Shown piece by piece: positions 13,265 through 24,906 of a stretch of 64,000 bases of DNA (positions within the stretch are counted from its first letter, which is position 1; each line of letters opens with the position of its first letter). Location of the stretch: NCBI RefSeq assembly GCF_963678635.1, contig NC_087064.1, forward strand, positions 69,182,123 to 69,246,122, written 5' to 3'. Below the pieces are notes generated by a model. The model saw only the letters and a list, made by a program, of their open reading frames with translations, was not told the DNA's origin and ran no database searches. The stretch is from Symsagittifera roscoffensis. Taxonomy: Eukaryota; Xenacoelomorpha; Acoela; Convolutidae. The position numbers were made by a program, and so were the translations under genes.

Positions 13265-14305
13265 CTTGAATCTGCCACCAATCGTAAAGTTTCACCTACG
13301 TTTTTTGTCGTTAAGAAAGATCTCATAAAAGATTTTATGAAAGAAAACAGGTAGGTTGTAAGTAATGTCAACCAAATTAATCAGCAACCTCAATGTACAT
13401 TGTTTCATATACTCACAGTTTTATGAAATGGAAATACTTATTGATTGTTTACTGTTCAAGCAGCATAGATTCAAGCTGCAGAATAGTGACCACCGCAGCC
13501 GCACCAACGTTTTGAGCTTGCCAACAGAGAATAGGACTCTTTACAAAATTTGCGTAGCGCTCCCACCGCCGACCTTAAACCGAGACTCGGCTAATTTAGT
13601 GTTTTGACCAGTTGAAAAGATTTGGGACTTATGCGACTGCTCTTTTATTTTGAGACCTTTGGGACCGATTTTTCATTTTGATACGCACCCTGCAACTTGG
13701 CTAACTATTTTTCTTACAAAAAAAAACACTTTTTGTTGAAGCAGGAAGCCGTTGGTTTTTGTTTACGTTATAATCAGGCATTTAAAGAGGTACCATCACA
13801 TTGTGTTTGTCGTAAAAGGTTTCAAGACAACTTATGCTTTCCAGCTTTTTAATGGTAACGTTGGCACCATACATTAATGTAGTGAAAAACTTTATGGCAG
13901 AAACGAAGCTTGTTTAGATGTTGCAGCAAACGGAGTGTGAAGGTACGCAGTTCGAAAAGAAGTTGATGAAGATGTGTGCCAAATGGAGGAATGCTTAAGT
14001 TTTATGTCACGTCCAACAAGCAGCTGGCTCCAAGGATGGCAGAAAAGGAAAAAAAGTTCTCGAACAACTTTACTTTTTTAGACTCCCAGTCGTTTTGATG
14101 CTAAACCAACTTAAGTTTTACTGTCATTCGGAAATTTTTACATAACTGAAAATAACTTTCAATTGCTAAAAATTGTTTTATGAAAACATAAAATGAAAAC
14201 GATGAATTTCTGCTTCCGATTGAACTTGGCGAGACAATTTTTTTTAAAGTTTGGAAAAATCTTTTTCTGCTGGTTCGTTTTTTATTTCTCGGAAAAAAAT
14301 CCAGG
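13265..14305. other. No gene; one dispersed GC-rich repeat
   Basis: 13480-13590 (GCCGCACCAACG ... CCAACAGAGAATAGGAC) resembles 22485-22600 (CAACAGAGGGTAGGAC), so it is a dispersed repeat. The rest is featureless. Confidence 0.45.
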
Positions 14306-14309
14306 CTTC

Positions 14310-14480
14310 CAATCATTTCCGCCCCAGTCGCTTCTGCTCCAGCCATTTCCGCCTCAAAAACACAGTCTTTTGCGATTCAGTCATTTCCGCCCCAAAAGCA
14401 GTCAGTTCCGGAAATGATTGGTGTTCGGGCGGAAATGACTGGATTTTTGGGGCGGAAGTTTCTGAAGTATTATAATCGAT
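14310..14480. repeat. Inverted and direct repeats of CATTTCCGCCCC
   Basis: Several CATTTCCGCC-type words lie in 14316-14410 and their reverse complements (GGCGGAAATGACTGG) in 14405-14460, giving a fold-back. Open frames on both strands here come from this repetition. Confidence 0.6.
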
Positions 14481-15260
14481 TATGATAGATTTTTGTGCAA
14501 AACTCATGAATAAGAAATTGGGGTGAAAATAATGGATTATAATCGATTATAATTGATTAAAAATTATCAATTATTAATTGAGTAAAATCGATTCATTCTT
14601 TTACTTTACTAAGTCTGGTATTAAATTTGTAATATTATTGATTATTAACGCTTGAAACTGGATGCGCTTGAAGTTTTTCTGGGCAATAAAACTTTTCCAA
14701 TCGATTATTCGATGCTAATTGAGTGTTTTTTGCACGAATTTTTACAAATTGTTTGGTTGAATACAATCGAAATTTAATCGATTTTAATTCAATGTTTTTG
14801 TGGACCATATTTATGTGTGTAACACAAAATCCACACCACCTCAAACCAACCCCCTGGACTGTAGGGCGGGGATAGGTGTGTACGAGGATAGGTCTGTCGA
14901 TTTCTGGGGTAACGGGGATGGGGTGTACACGAAGATGAACAAGTTAGCTCGAGAATTGCAAAAAGTAGAGCATGCATTTCATATCTACAGAAAATAACCG
15001 ATTTTCATGAACTTTGTGCGCAAAAAATTAATTGATTATACTGAAACGAAAATTGCTTAATACTTGGTTAAAATGGATTATAATGGATCTTAATGGATTT
15101 TTGAATTTTGAATTTGATTGGATTTTTGAACTTCACCTAAAAAATCATTCTCATGGATAATGCGCCATGGAAATCGATTATATGGGTAATACATGGTTAT
15201 AATATGGGTAATCGATTATATGGGCAATATAATCATAATGATCTATTATTTCCCATGAAA
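14460..15260. repeat. Cluster of AATCGATTAT palindromes
   Basis: ATAATCGATTAT and near variants recur at about 14470, 14535, 14700, 14775, 15175 and 15210, including a short tandem AATCGATTATATGGGTAAT. They surround the exon-like piece at 14858. Confidence 0.5.
14858..14997 (+). CDS. Possible exon fragment, unrecognised
   Basis: A GC-richer island in AT-rich repeat DNA. The frame reads AGIGVYEDRSVDFWGNGDG, then TKMNKLARELQKVEHAFHIY and a TAA. Residue composition looks protein-like, and GGACTGTAG at about 14862 could be a splice acceptor. No partner exon, family or start was found, and the opposite strand is also open. It may be a terminal exon, a captured gene fragment or chance. Confidence 0.25.
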
Positions 15261-15476
15261 CTCTACTGCCGGAAACTATCGCTATGAAGTATCATTTATC
15301 TCAAAAAAATAAACCTTTGAGAAGGCTGTGATTGAAAAAAAAAGAATTATTCCCGTTAAAAAAATGTTTTACAGCAAAATGTTAATGTAAAATGAGATTT
15401 CTATTTTTTTTCAAACTGAGTTCACAATCAACTAAATGTTAAGTTATCCGTACCTGTTGAAACTGCAGTTAATTTA

Positions 15477-16582
15477 TTGTTCCGACTTTCGATACGAAAG
15501 TAACGGAATATTTGTGCTCGGGTGGGGTTTTTTTTCTTCAGACAAATTTCGACTTTTTAACTAGCCATTTTTGACGGAATTTTTTTTTATCATTCAAAAG
15601 GTATTGTTGTCTTGAGCTTAAATTTGAAACAATATTTCACCTGTGATCATTTTTCGTAAAGTTATGAGGGTTTAAAGATAGCCATTTTGGGTATTTTGAC
15701 CAATTTGGGACAATTAACGCGCGATATAATTCGCGCTATTAACGCATAAGTGGATATTTAATCCGTCTTATAAATCGTTCCAAATTGGTTGAACGAAGTT
15801 TATTTGCCATAATTGATTTGTTACAAGGAACGAAATTTCTCTTTTTGTACTTTAAATGGCGTGTGGGGCGATGATTTTCATTAAAAAAATCAAATTTTAG
15901 AAGAAAAAAAATTTCATTTTATTTTATTTCATTTAATTTTTTTAAATGTTTTTACTGCTGCTCCATAAACCTTAAAAGGCAGTCGGAAGATTCAGGGCTT
16001 CGCCCTGATACGAGCAGTCTTGTTTGGTTATTGTTCTGACTTTCGATACGAAAGTAACGGAATATTTGTGCTCGGGGTGGGTTTTTTTTCTTCAGACAAA
16101 TTTCGTTTTTTTAACTAGCCATTTTTGACGGACATTTTTAATATCATTCGAAAGGTATTGTTTTCCTGAGCGCAAATTTGAAAAGATATTTCACCTGTGA
16201 TCATTTTTCGTAAAGTTATGAGGTTTTAAAGATTGCCATTTTGGCCATTTTGACCAATTTGGGACAATTAACGCGCGATATAATTCGCGCTATTAACGCG
16301 TAAGCGGAGAATTAATCCGTCTTAGAAATCGTTCCAAATTGGTTGAAAGAAGCTTATTTGCCTTAATTAATTTGTTACAAGGAGCAAAATCTATTGTTTT
16401 GTACTTTATATCGCGTGTGGGGGGATGATTTTCATAGAAAAATTTTCAAATTTTAGAAAAAAAAATTTCATTTTATTTTATTTCATTTAATTTTTTTATG
16501 TTGTTTATGTTATTACTGCTCCATAAACGTTAAAAGGCAGTCAGAACTTTCAGGGTTTTGCCCTGATACGAGCAGTCTTGTT
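15477..16582 (+). repeat. Family A, two intact copies head to tail
   Basis: 15477-16024 and 16031-16582, separated by a few bases (TGTTTGGTTA). Both keep the end hairpins and the core TTAACGCGCGATATAATTCG. Confidence 0.88.
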
Positions 16583-16614
16583 ATGCTTTGAGAAATGATA
16601 TGCGTCGTGCAGAC

Positions 16615-17071
16615 GGGTCTAGGACAATAAGCCGACGGGACTTCAAGCCGAAGGGACTTCAGGCCGAAAATTAAACTTTACAAGCACCTCAAATCATTAT
16701 TTTTTCATCTGTAAAACGTTGCTTGTCAAAATCGTAGGCTATTTTACTCCATAATAAGCGTTATTTATGACAATGAATCACTTGGGATTGGCATCCGTTA
16801 ATAATATCATCCGATTTTTGAAATGCATAAATTATGAACAAGAAAATTGCCTTCAACCGTGTTTTATTTTTCAACTTTCCTAAACATCATTTGGAGGCTT
16901 AAAATTGATGAAAACGCTAATAATTACCGAATAAAGATCATGAAATTGAAAAATTCTTCAAAAATTTTTTCAAATTAATCATATTTCATGACTTAGAGAG
17001 AAAATTTTCGGCTTGAAGTCCCTAATTTTACGATTCGGCTTGAAGTCCCGTCGGCTTGATGTCCGGCACCC
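16615..17071. mobile_element. Inverted-repeat MITE with 9-bp target duplication (Mutator-like candidate)
   Basis: 457 bp flanked by CGTGCAGAC on both sides (16606-16614, 17072-17080). The long inverted ends contain AAGCCGACGGGACTTCAAGC, with an internal repeat of GGGACTTCAGGCCGAAAAT. The 9-bp duplication and ends starting with GGGT fit Mutator-like elements. The interior has no coding sequence. Confidence 0.75.
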
Positions 17072-17084
17072 CGTGCAGACATAC

Positions 17085-18620
17085 TTGAATCTAAACTTCA
17101 ATGAATCCTGCAAAATGTTTGCGACAAAAAATCGAAATCACCAAAGTTTGTAAGCTTTAAAGACAACTTTGCTTACCGATTATTTAAAAATATATATTTT
17201 ACTTGAATGAACACTCAGAAGTGCAGATGACAAATATTTCAACTTTATTCAGAGCTTAAAATGTCCACGTCAAAAAATTTTAAAATTATTGTAACAGAAA
17301 AACAAGAAAGTTGGGAAGGCGGAAAGAACAAAGGGGTTAGGGGCAGATTTCCCCCCCCCCCCCACAATTTAGGTACTAATAGACAGCTTGAAGGGTGTTA
17401 ATTTTAAACCCCTCTCAGCCATGGAATGGATTCCATTAAGATTTTCCAAAAAAAAAATTGAGTGTCGAGAAAAACGGTCTTGAAGTTTTTGCTATTAAAA
17501 CTCAAAGATAGCAAAGATTTGTTCAATTCACCTTGAAAAAAAACCAGAAGTTACTTTTAAGTCGCCTTCAGCTAAACTGCAATTGTTTGGTATATGGCTA
17601 ACAAAACAAATTGATTTATAGACACAGGGCGGTGATTTTAGCAAGCAGGCTATAAATAATAGACAGCGTAGCGTGCTAACCTTACCATCCAGACCAGCCC
17701 ATTGCTTGTTTTTCCCGCGCTAAATTGATTTAGTGCCTAGTTAGCGGAATAGAAACTTAATTCTCCCAAGAGGGTATCTGAACTAGCCCCTAGTTTCCTC
17801 AATTTATTATTTCTGATGAGCCCTGCTGCATGTAAAAGAACAACTGAGTGTGAATAAAAATGACCAGAAAAAGTGGGATTCACAAGTTTGCAAAAATGTC
17901 TGTTTACGTTTCTGGATGAATGACAAGGAGACGGGTCGTCTGATCGGCACAGTGAAATTAATAACGAGCAAAACAAACAAAATGAAGGCGTTTTGGCGTT
18001 AAACAAATAATTCTTTCACAACTTGCTCGCACTAAATCGAACGAAAATAAGACTAACTGCTGTAACAAAGTGTGATTCAATATTCGGCTAAAAATTTTCT
18101 TCAAATTGAGCGATCAGACCACCCCATTCTGTCTATAGTATTGCTTTTTCAAGAGTTTCCCAGAAACAAGACTTAAAGGCACAGATAAAAAGTTCCCCAA
18201 TCCGTAAATTACTGAAAATACAAGGTTTATCATGTTTTTAGTAATCGACGCAGGTTATCAATCATTAAAATACTTATTTCTACTTCTAAGTAGCTTTTTT
18301 CACCAGATAATCTCTTGATTTCAGAATTAGTTGAGATTGATCGGCTGACAAGCATAAAACGTAATGTGGATTAATGATAATAGCCATGAAGGTATAAGAA
18401 CAGGCCAGTTCTTATAAAATAATGGTAAAATCCAGCTCAAAAGGGGAACTAGTTCCAGTCTGAGTGCAATTTTGTTTTGAAAAAAAGACAAGTTTGTAAT
18501 CTATAATTGTTTGCATGAGCGGTGCTTCTTAAAAATAGTAATCTCTCAAGTAAAATTTCCATTTCTAAAAGCGAGGACAAGGTTGCTGAAATCGTAAAAG
18601 TTTTGACGCTCGATAGAAAA
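17085..18620. other. No gene seen; poly-C tract
   Basis: Contains a run of about 13 C near 17350. The frame at 17737-18006 (minus) has no motif. Confidence 0.45.
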
Positions 18621-18633
18621 CATATGTTTTCTT

Positions 18634-19096
18634 GGGGGCCTAGGATGTTAGACGATAAGCAAATTAGACGGATACTACAAAATCGAAATTAAACGGAATT
18701 TAATTTTTACAGATCTGGCATTTTAGACGAAAAAGCTATGAAAAGGAAAGGGCCAACAAAATTTTTTCTCAAGACTCAAGTTTCACAAATACAAAAAGAA
18801 CATAAAATGTCAATACCTGTCAAAATAATTAGTTAAATTGAACATAAAAGGTCAAATCTGAATAATAAAGGAAAGTTTTGAATTGAATAAATTATGCATG
18901 ATTGACTTGCAAAGTTTTTGACCACCGAAATTGAACTGTTGTCTACAAACAATTTTATTTTTCTAACGCAATTAGAAAACGAAGTTAATTTCTCTCACTT
19001 TCGTTTATTGTCTCACAATTGCAGTTTTGCAAAACCGTCTAATTTCCTTTTAAGTACCTCCGTCTAATTTGCTTATCGTCTAATTTATCAACCCCC
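18634..19096. mobile_element. MITE with AGACGATAAGCAAATTAGACG inverted ends, 8-bp target duplication
   Basis: 463 bp flanked by GTTTTCTT (18626-18633, 19097-19104). Inverted ends start GGGGG and share TTAGACGATAAGCAAATTAG. A degraded relative with only the left end begins at about 3342. No coding content. Confidence 0.78.
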
Positions 19097-19174
19097 GTTT
19101 TCTTGTATGTTTTGTCATTTTTTCGAATTTTCGAAACCTTATCAAAAACACCACGTGCAAACCTATATTTTTAT

Positions 19175-21957
19175 CAGGGGCTGATCTAGAAATTTGTTGA
19201 GGGGGGTGGGTAGATTCAGAAAAATTTTGACAAAAAACAAAGATTTATTTACAATAAAAAAATAAACAAAATTAAACAAAATTGAGTATTCGATTTTTTG
19301 CGGAAAATCTGTCGATGACCTCTTCAACTTTGATTTATACATCTTTGTGGATGTAAATCAGCACCAAGTTTCAGAGTCGGTCTTCCTTCATAATGAAGCG
19401 GAGATAACTTTTTAGGAGTTTCATGCTCGAAATAGAGCGCTCACCAGTGCATACCGTCATTGGGAGGGTAGCATAATCTGAAGCAAAGCAAAAATTACTG
19501 GCATTCTGGCTTTGTGGCACACTCTGAGTGCAGTTGCGAAGGTTTCTGGGGGATCGGTGTACAAGGGGAAGCGCCACATGTTTTTCCCAATTTCGAAATT
19601 GCTGGGGAAGTCACCATCTGCAAGTACTCCTTCGTATAACTAGACCAGATTATCAAAATCTTTCTCCATTGCATCCTTCCCACTTATCCAACGGGGTAGC
19701 AGCTGGCACACTTGAACACAAGAAGAAGCTGCTCCAATGAAGCGTTCCTTGAGATCCATCAGGTCAAAGTCGAGAAAGGGCAGGTAAACGGTCTGTCTGA
19801 AGTGATCATAAGCCGATGATGCTACAGGAGATCTGCCTCTTCTGCCCTCTATTTCAATATCGACAAGCTTTGCTGCGTCAGAATGTACTTTGACGTAGCA
19901 GCCATTGCCTTCATCATCGTGTCATTGTTGAAAGAGGTGACGCATGTTCCAAATGTGATCCATCTACTGAGGCAATTCTAGCGAATGTCCCTGAAGAGCA
20001 ATGCTGGTAGCTGTAGTCGCTCCCATCAGTTGCTTCATAGATATCAGGGCAATCAGGAACTCTTTCTGACCGCATCATGCTAGCCAGACAAGCACAGCAG
20101 GCACAAGAACAGCTTTGCCCAGGTCAATTGCTGATGTATTCTAGTGTAGCTTCAATGGAAGGCTAAAACTGATTAAAAAACAAAACAGCATCGTGTCGTT
20201 CAACCCATCGAGTGTCGGACATCTTTGGAATTTCTAGCTTCGGGCTGCAACTTCCGTATCTTCTCACAGAAAGCATCAGAACGTTTTGCAGAACCGCGAA
20301 GTAAGGTGATGATTCGAGAAATTAGGGCAGAAGCACGGCCTATCGGAAGATCGTTCGATGAATTGACCTGAATCAGGTTAAAGAAATGTGCAGCACAGTG
20401 CACATACACGGCAGAAGGGTGATGCTCCTTGATGATGGCTTGAACTATACCGCAAACCCCAGACATTGTTGCAACTCCGTCGTAGCTCTGGCCAATCAGG
20501 TGGGCATCTCAGAGTCCAGTTTCTGAGATACGTGCAAAGATGATTTCAGTTAGCGCATTTGCCCTTGTGTCGACTGTGTCCACGAAACCCAGCAATTCTT
20601 CTCGGATCTCAGTGGAATCCCATTATCTGATAGATTTTGAGACCTGTTCCGTTCTTGAGATGTTGGTTGCCTCATCGGCAATGATGGAGAAATAGTTGAA
20701 GGCCTTGACTCTGGAGACAAACTGCCACAGAATGATAATCCCAACAATGTTGATGAGAAGATTCTGAGCTTGTGTGGGATGCGTTTGGTCTGCATGTTTC
20801 CAAATGCTGCGCCAGTACTTGATCGCCACTTGCTGATCTGAACTGCGATTGGAGCCAGAAACTTCCTCTTTTTCTCCATTTCTTTTGCAACTGCGCGATC
20901 CAGTTTCACATCGATATTCTTGTTTGGGTTTCTGACAGAATCAAGGAAAGCCTGCGCTTTCTCCAGTGATTTCTTGTGATGGGCTGTTTTCTGATGTGGA
21001 TCCAAGTAGTTTGAGAGGCGTGCAAACTTCTTGAAAAGCTTGTTGACCAGCTGAATATCTGCTGAGCCCCCGCTTTCTTTATCTCCTCCAGGTTGGCAAA
21101 GTAGAAGCAGAAGCGGCAGTAGAGTCCCTCTTGGATCATGGAACAGGTCAGGAACTGGTATCTTTCCAGGTGCTGTGGCCAAAAATTTGCTTTTCTTGTT
21201 TTCCCTATTTCGTCACAAGTCCGTTTGGCCAGGCTTGCAGTGGGTTTTTTTTGGGGTTGTCCAGCAGTGCAAACTTGATGTCCATTGCAGATGCCGACGT
21301 CAATGTAGGATGGAGAGTGTACAGCTTGCTCAGAAAGCGGAGATATAGAACTAATTGATGAAAGAGATTCATCTTTTATGGTGGCTAACGGAGCCAATGG
21401 CTCTAAGAACCTTGAGGGTCCAGATATGGGTGTCTCAGGAGTTGATGGTCCAGGGTTGTCAGGCTCAGGAGTGGTTGCATTGGATGAAGGTGGCGACTTC
21501 TTGGGTCCACTGGTGAAGAAAGGCTTGAGCATCTCGAAGCCAGAAGCCTCGGAGTCCTTGGATGCAGTCCGCTTTGACATCTGGAAGGTTGAAGTTGAAG
21601 TTCAGAGTACAGTCCAGAGTGCAGTGTGAAGTCCAGGGAAGAAGATTTTAGAAGGAGCTAGGTAGTTTTGAACGGGGTTTTTATACTGCAAATGAGGCAG
21701 GTTGACAGGTACCTGTTAGCAGGTACTATCTCGAGTCTAAAAACAAATCCAATTTGCGGCCTCAAAAAAGACTCATTTTCACCCCTTGAATTTTCACACC
21801 TAAAATTTTTTTGTTTGATATAAAGGCCAATAACACCGGCACCGAAGGCGCCCTTTGAAAAAATTAAAGACATTTCCAAAGGGGGACCCTTCGGTATTTG
21901 TTAGGGTCAAAATCCTGAGAGGAGGCGTCCCCCCTCCGCCCCCTAAATCCGCCCCCG
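19175..21957 (-). mobile_element. hAT-family DNA transposon with 8-bp target duplication
   Basis: A 2783-bp element flanked on both sides by ATTTTTAT (19167-19174 and 21958-21965), an exact 8-bp target-site duplication as expected for hAT transposons. The ends are imperfect inverted repeats: CAGGGGCTGATCTAG on the left and, on the reverse strand, CGGGGGCGGATTTAG on the right. The inside holds a broken transposase gene on the minus strand. The end sequence is shared with several short non-autonomous copies in this window (for example 11346-11748). Confidence 0.88.
19371..21580 (-). pseudogene. hAT transposase (TTF zinc finger / DUF4371 type), broken
   Basis: Read on the minus strand, the first segment (21580 to about 21100) starts MSKRTASKDSEASGFEML, has a Pro/Ser/Thr-rich leader and then the TTF-type finger region (FWPQHLERYQFL ... 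EGLYCRFCFYF). Further segments in other frames give a basic helix (VAKEMEKKRKFLAPI), the first catalytic region FSIIADEATNISRTEQ, the GQSYDGVATMSG region near 20460-20490 with the second Asp, and the C-terminal dimerisation motif ERSISSMKLLKSYLR near 19400-19460. Order and spacing fit the ZMYM1-like/DUF4371 hAT transposases. At least three frame changes and stops separate the pieces, so no functional enzyme is encoded. Confidence 0.85.
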
Positions 21958-22129
21958 ATTTTTATCATGCTTATTTGAAATAATTGTAGCGATATCTTGA
22001 AGTATGGGTATTTTATGACGTGTAAGGGGCGGATCTAAGTTTTCCTCTGATTTTTATAAACTTTCGGAAATATTGTCGATTTTGCCCAATCCAATACAAA
22101 AATGAATGAACTTTTTACTTAACCATCTC

Positions 22130-23165
22130 CCCCTCCTATGGTATCCACTGAAAATCTTAAACCCTATAAATAAATACAATACATTAGCACAAGAGCTTGT
22201 ATTGAGAACTCGAATTTTGCTGCACACTGATTTGTCGAAAAAGCGACCATTTCGATTTACGTAACAATCTCCCCCTTTCTTGTAGAGGGGGTGGTGGGAG
22301 GAGATTGTTGAGTAGATTCATATATTTCAAACACTTTTAGCAATCAAAATTTTCCCGTCTGTACAACACTGTCCCATACAAAAAAGTCCAATACAGAACA
22401 ATCCGAAAAACAGTCCCAAGTAAAAATTGTTTTAACATGCCACAAGGCCGAGAATTGTCCTTTGTTCAACAAACATAAGAAAACTAGAGGCCGCCGCAGT
22501 CGCGCGAACATGTTGCGAGCATGTCAACAGAGGGTAGGACTTAATACGAAATTTAGAGCGGGTTATCGCGGGAAAGCGGTGACGTGAGCGCAGCGCGCCC
22601 ACTGGCGAACTCAAGCCGGACTGTTTTGTATTGGACTGTTATTTTCCTTCATTTCAAGATTTTTCGGACTATTTTGGGATATGCTCAACAATCGCCCCCC
22701 GCCCCTTTTAAGAAAAGGGGGCAATTGTTAAGTAGAATAAAATAACGCAATTTCGGCCAATCAGAAGGCAGCAAAATTCTAATTCTCAATAGAAAGCTCA
22801 GTGCTAAATTACTGCTTTTATTAAAAGGGGTGGTAACTCCTAAGTAGATACCAAAAGAGGGGAAATTAATCCATATTTCCCCTCTTTTGGTGAAGTAGAT
22901 CCATATTTTGTATTGGACTGTTTTGTATGGGACTGTTTTGTATATGCACTGTTCGGAACTTGGAAAAAAATTTGAATCTACCTAACAGTTCCCCCCTTAT
23001 TGTATCTACTAAAGAATCTCAACCCCTGTAAATTAAAACAGTAAATTCGCACTCAAGCGTTAAATGTAAATTCGAACTTTGCTGGATTCTGATTGGTAGA
23101 AAATTCGCTGCAATAAATCTATTTAACAATCTCCCCCCCCCCTCAAAGGGGGGAGATTGTCTCAA
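22130..23165. repeat. Cluster of ACTTAACAATCTCCCCC-type MITEs
   Basis: Three copies at about 22130-22320, 22683-22870 and 22975-23165 share CTACTTAACAATC...CCCC ends and an interior with TGCTGCATTCTGATTGG. Other members are at about 2690-2880, 25258-25465 and 29618-29825. A second inverted element with GTATTGGACTGTTTTG motifs spans about 22360-22935 between them. A GC-rich block at 22480-22620 also resembles 13480-13590. Confidence 0.65.
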
Positions 23166-23769
23166 TTTAATACCGATTGATTGCTAAGGCAGAGTTTTGC
23201 CGCTGACAGGTTAAAGAACGAATTATATTGCGCCACTTTTCTAAAACTGCTGAGTTTGACAACTTCAATTTCAATCACAGGATAATATATATATATTTTT
23301 TCAATTTTGAGCTCAGGGCATCACTATAATTTAGATAATACAGAAATTTTTATCAAATTCCATTGGTTACGAAGTCGAATTTTGCCAACGAGAAAATAAC
23401 CACACCGAGTAAAAGTTCATTTTTTACTTAACATTTTACTTAACAATCTCCCCCCTTTGAGGGGGGGGGGGGGGGGGGGGGAGATTGTTAAGTAAATCCA
23501 AAAAATGAATTTTTACTCGGTGTGGTTATTTTCTCGTTGGCTAAATTCGACTTCGTAACCAGTGGAATTTGATAAAAATTTTTGTATTATCTAAATTATA
23601 GTGATGCCCTGAGCTCAAAATTGAAAAAATATATATATATTATCCTGTGATTGAAATTGAAGTTGTCAAACTCGGCAGTTTTAGAAAAGTGGCGCGATAT
23701 AATTCGTTCTATAACCTGTCAGCGGCAAAAATCTGCCTTAGCAATCAATCGGTATTAAATTGAGACAAT
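23157..23769. repeat. 0.6-kb near-perfect palindrome with central G run
   Basis: Left arm (about 23157-23455) and right arm (about 23482-23769) are reverse complements with few mismatches; examples are GAGAAAATAACCACACCGAG versus CTCGGTGTGGTTATTTTCTC. The centre is CTTAACAATCTCCCCCC, a short spacer, about 21 G and GAGATTGTTAAG. It contains no gene. Transcription in either direction would give a long RNA hairpin. Confidence 0.88.
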
Positions 23770-23779
23770 TTTTTGTCTG

Positions 23780-24600
23780 TTGATCCATATTACTTGCAAT
23801 TGCAAAATTTATCATTTTGTACTTTAAATACCGTGCGTGAACTATAAAAAAGAATAAAAAGAAGTTTCAAATTAAATACTCCTCTTCATAAGGTAATAAA
23901 ACGGCAGTAAAACTAGCAGGGCTTGCTCTTGGTGCGATCAGGCTCGCTTATACTGAAGAAATACCTCAAAAAACTAACAACACAATAATTTATTTATTTT
24001 TATTATCTTTTATTTAGTCTTAGGAAAACACAAAAAAAAATTTTTATTGCAAACTTCTTAGTGCTTTTGAGGTTTTTTGAAGCCTTGAGCTTTGAACAGA
24101 TAAATAAAAACCTTATTTGCACACCATGCCAATTTTCAGGAAAAAGAATACTTGTCAGGAAAATGAATTTTCATCAATTTGTTTTTTGGAAATGGTTCAT
24201 TTCAGCCCGAACCGATCATTTATGTCAATCCTGTTTTTTCAGTTTCCTGGAAATGGAAACCATATATATCAGAATTCAAATCTTCCTCCCCTCAGTGATG
24301 AAACCTTTGAAGGCATACAACAATGATTTTAATTTTTAAAGCCCTTCATGTGCAAATTATCACGATAGTGTTTTCATGCTGTTTTTAAGCTGTTATTTTT
24401 TAGCTGCTTCATTACTGGCCACTGCTATCACAATTTTCTGAAGTCAAAATGACCATGCGATCATCTTCTATTCTGTTAAGATAACCTGTTCTTACAACAG
24501 GCTCAAAAATACAAAAATCAAATAAAATTTTCAATCGTTCTAACATAAAATTTATCTATATAGCTCTCTTTAACAATGCTTTGACAGCAAAAATTCCATA
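23780..24600. other. No gene seen
   Basis: Overlapping frames at 24061-24339 lack motifs. AT-rich. Confidence 0.45.
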
Positions 24601-24608
24601 GCAACAGC

Positions 24609-24906
24609 CAGGGGCGTATTTGGGGGGGGGGGGGGGGTGTTTACTCTCTGCCGACCCAAAGGGTCCCTCTTTTGAATTATTAGATAATACGTTTGTTTTA
24701 GTTTTTAGCTTTTAGCCACGCATTTTTTGGCCTGTTTTTTCAAAATGTAGCCTGTCGGCCTGTCAAAATGTAGACAATTTCAGCAAAAAGGGTCTTTTTA
24801 GTGCTTTGGGAGAGCTCGGATAATCTCTAAGAAAAGGTCGACAAATTGTTCGAACCTTTTTTGAAAATCCGCCCCCTTACTCGAGAAAATCCTAGATCCG
24901 CCCATG
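24609..24906. mobile_element. hAT-derived MITE with G run
   Basis: Starts CAGGGGCGTATTTGG followed by a run of 15 or more G, contains CGACCCAAAGGGTCCCTC and GGCCTGTTTTTTCAAAATG, and ends AATCCTAGATCCGCCCATG. The flanking 8-mers no longer match well. It sits just before the first duplication unit. Confidence 0.65.

Noticed and set aside
14193-14507. Overlapping Phe/Ser/Pro-rich frames on both strands
   Set aside because: Produced by repeated CATTTCCGCCCC words in both orientations.
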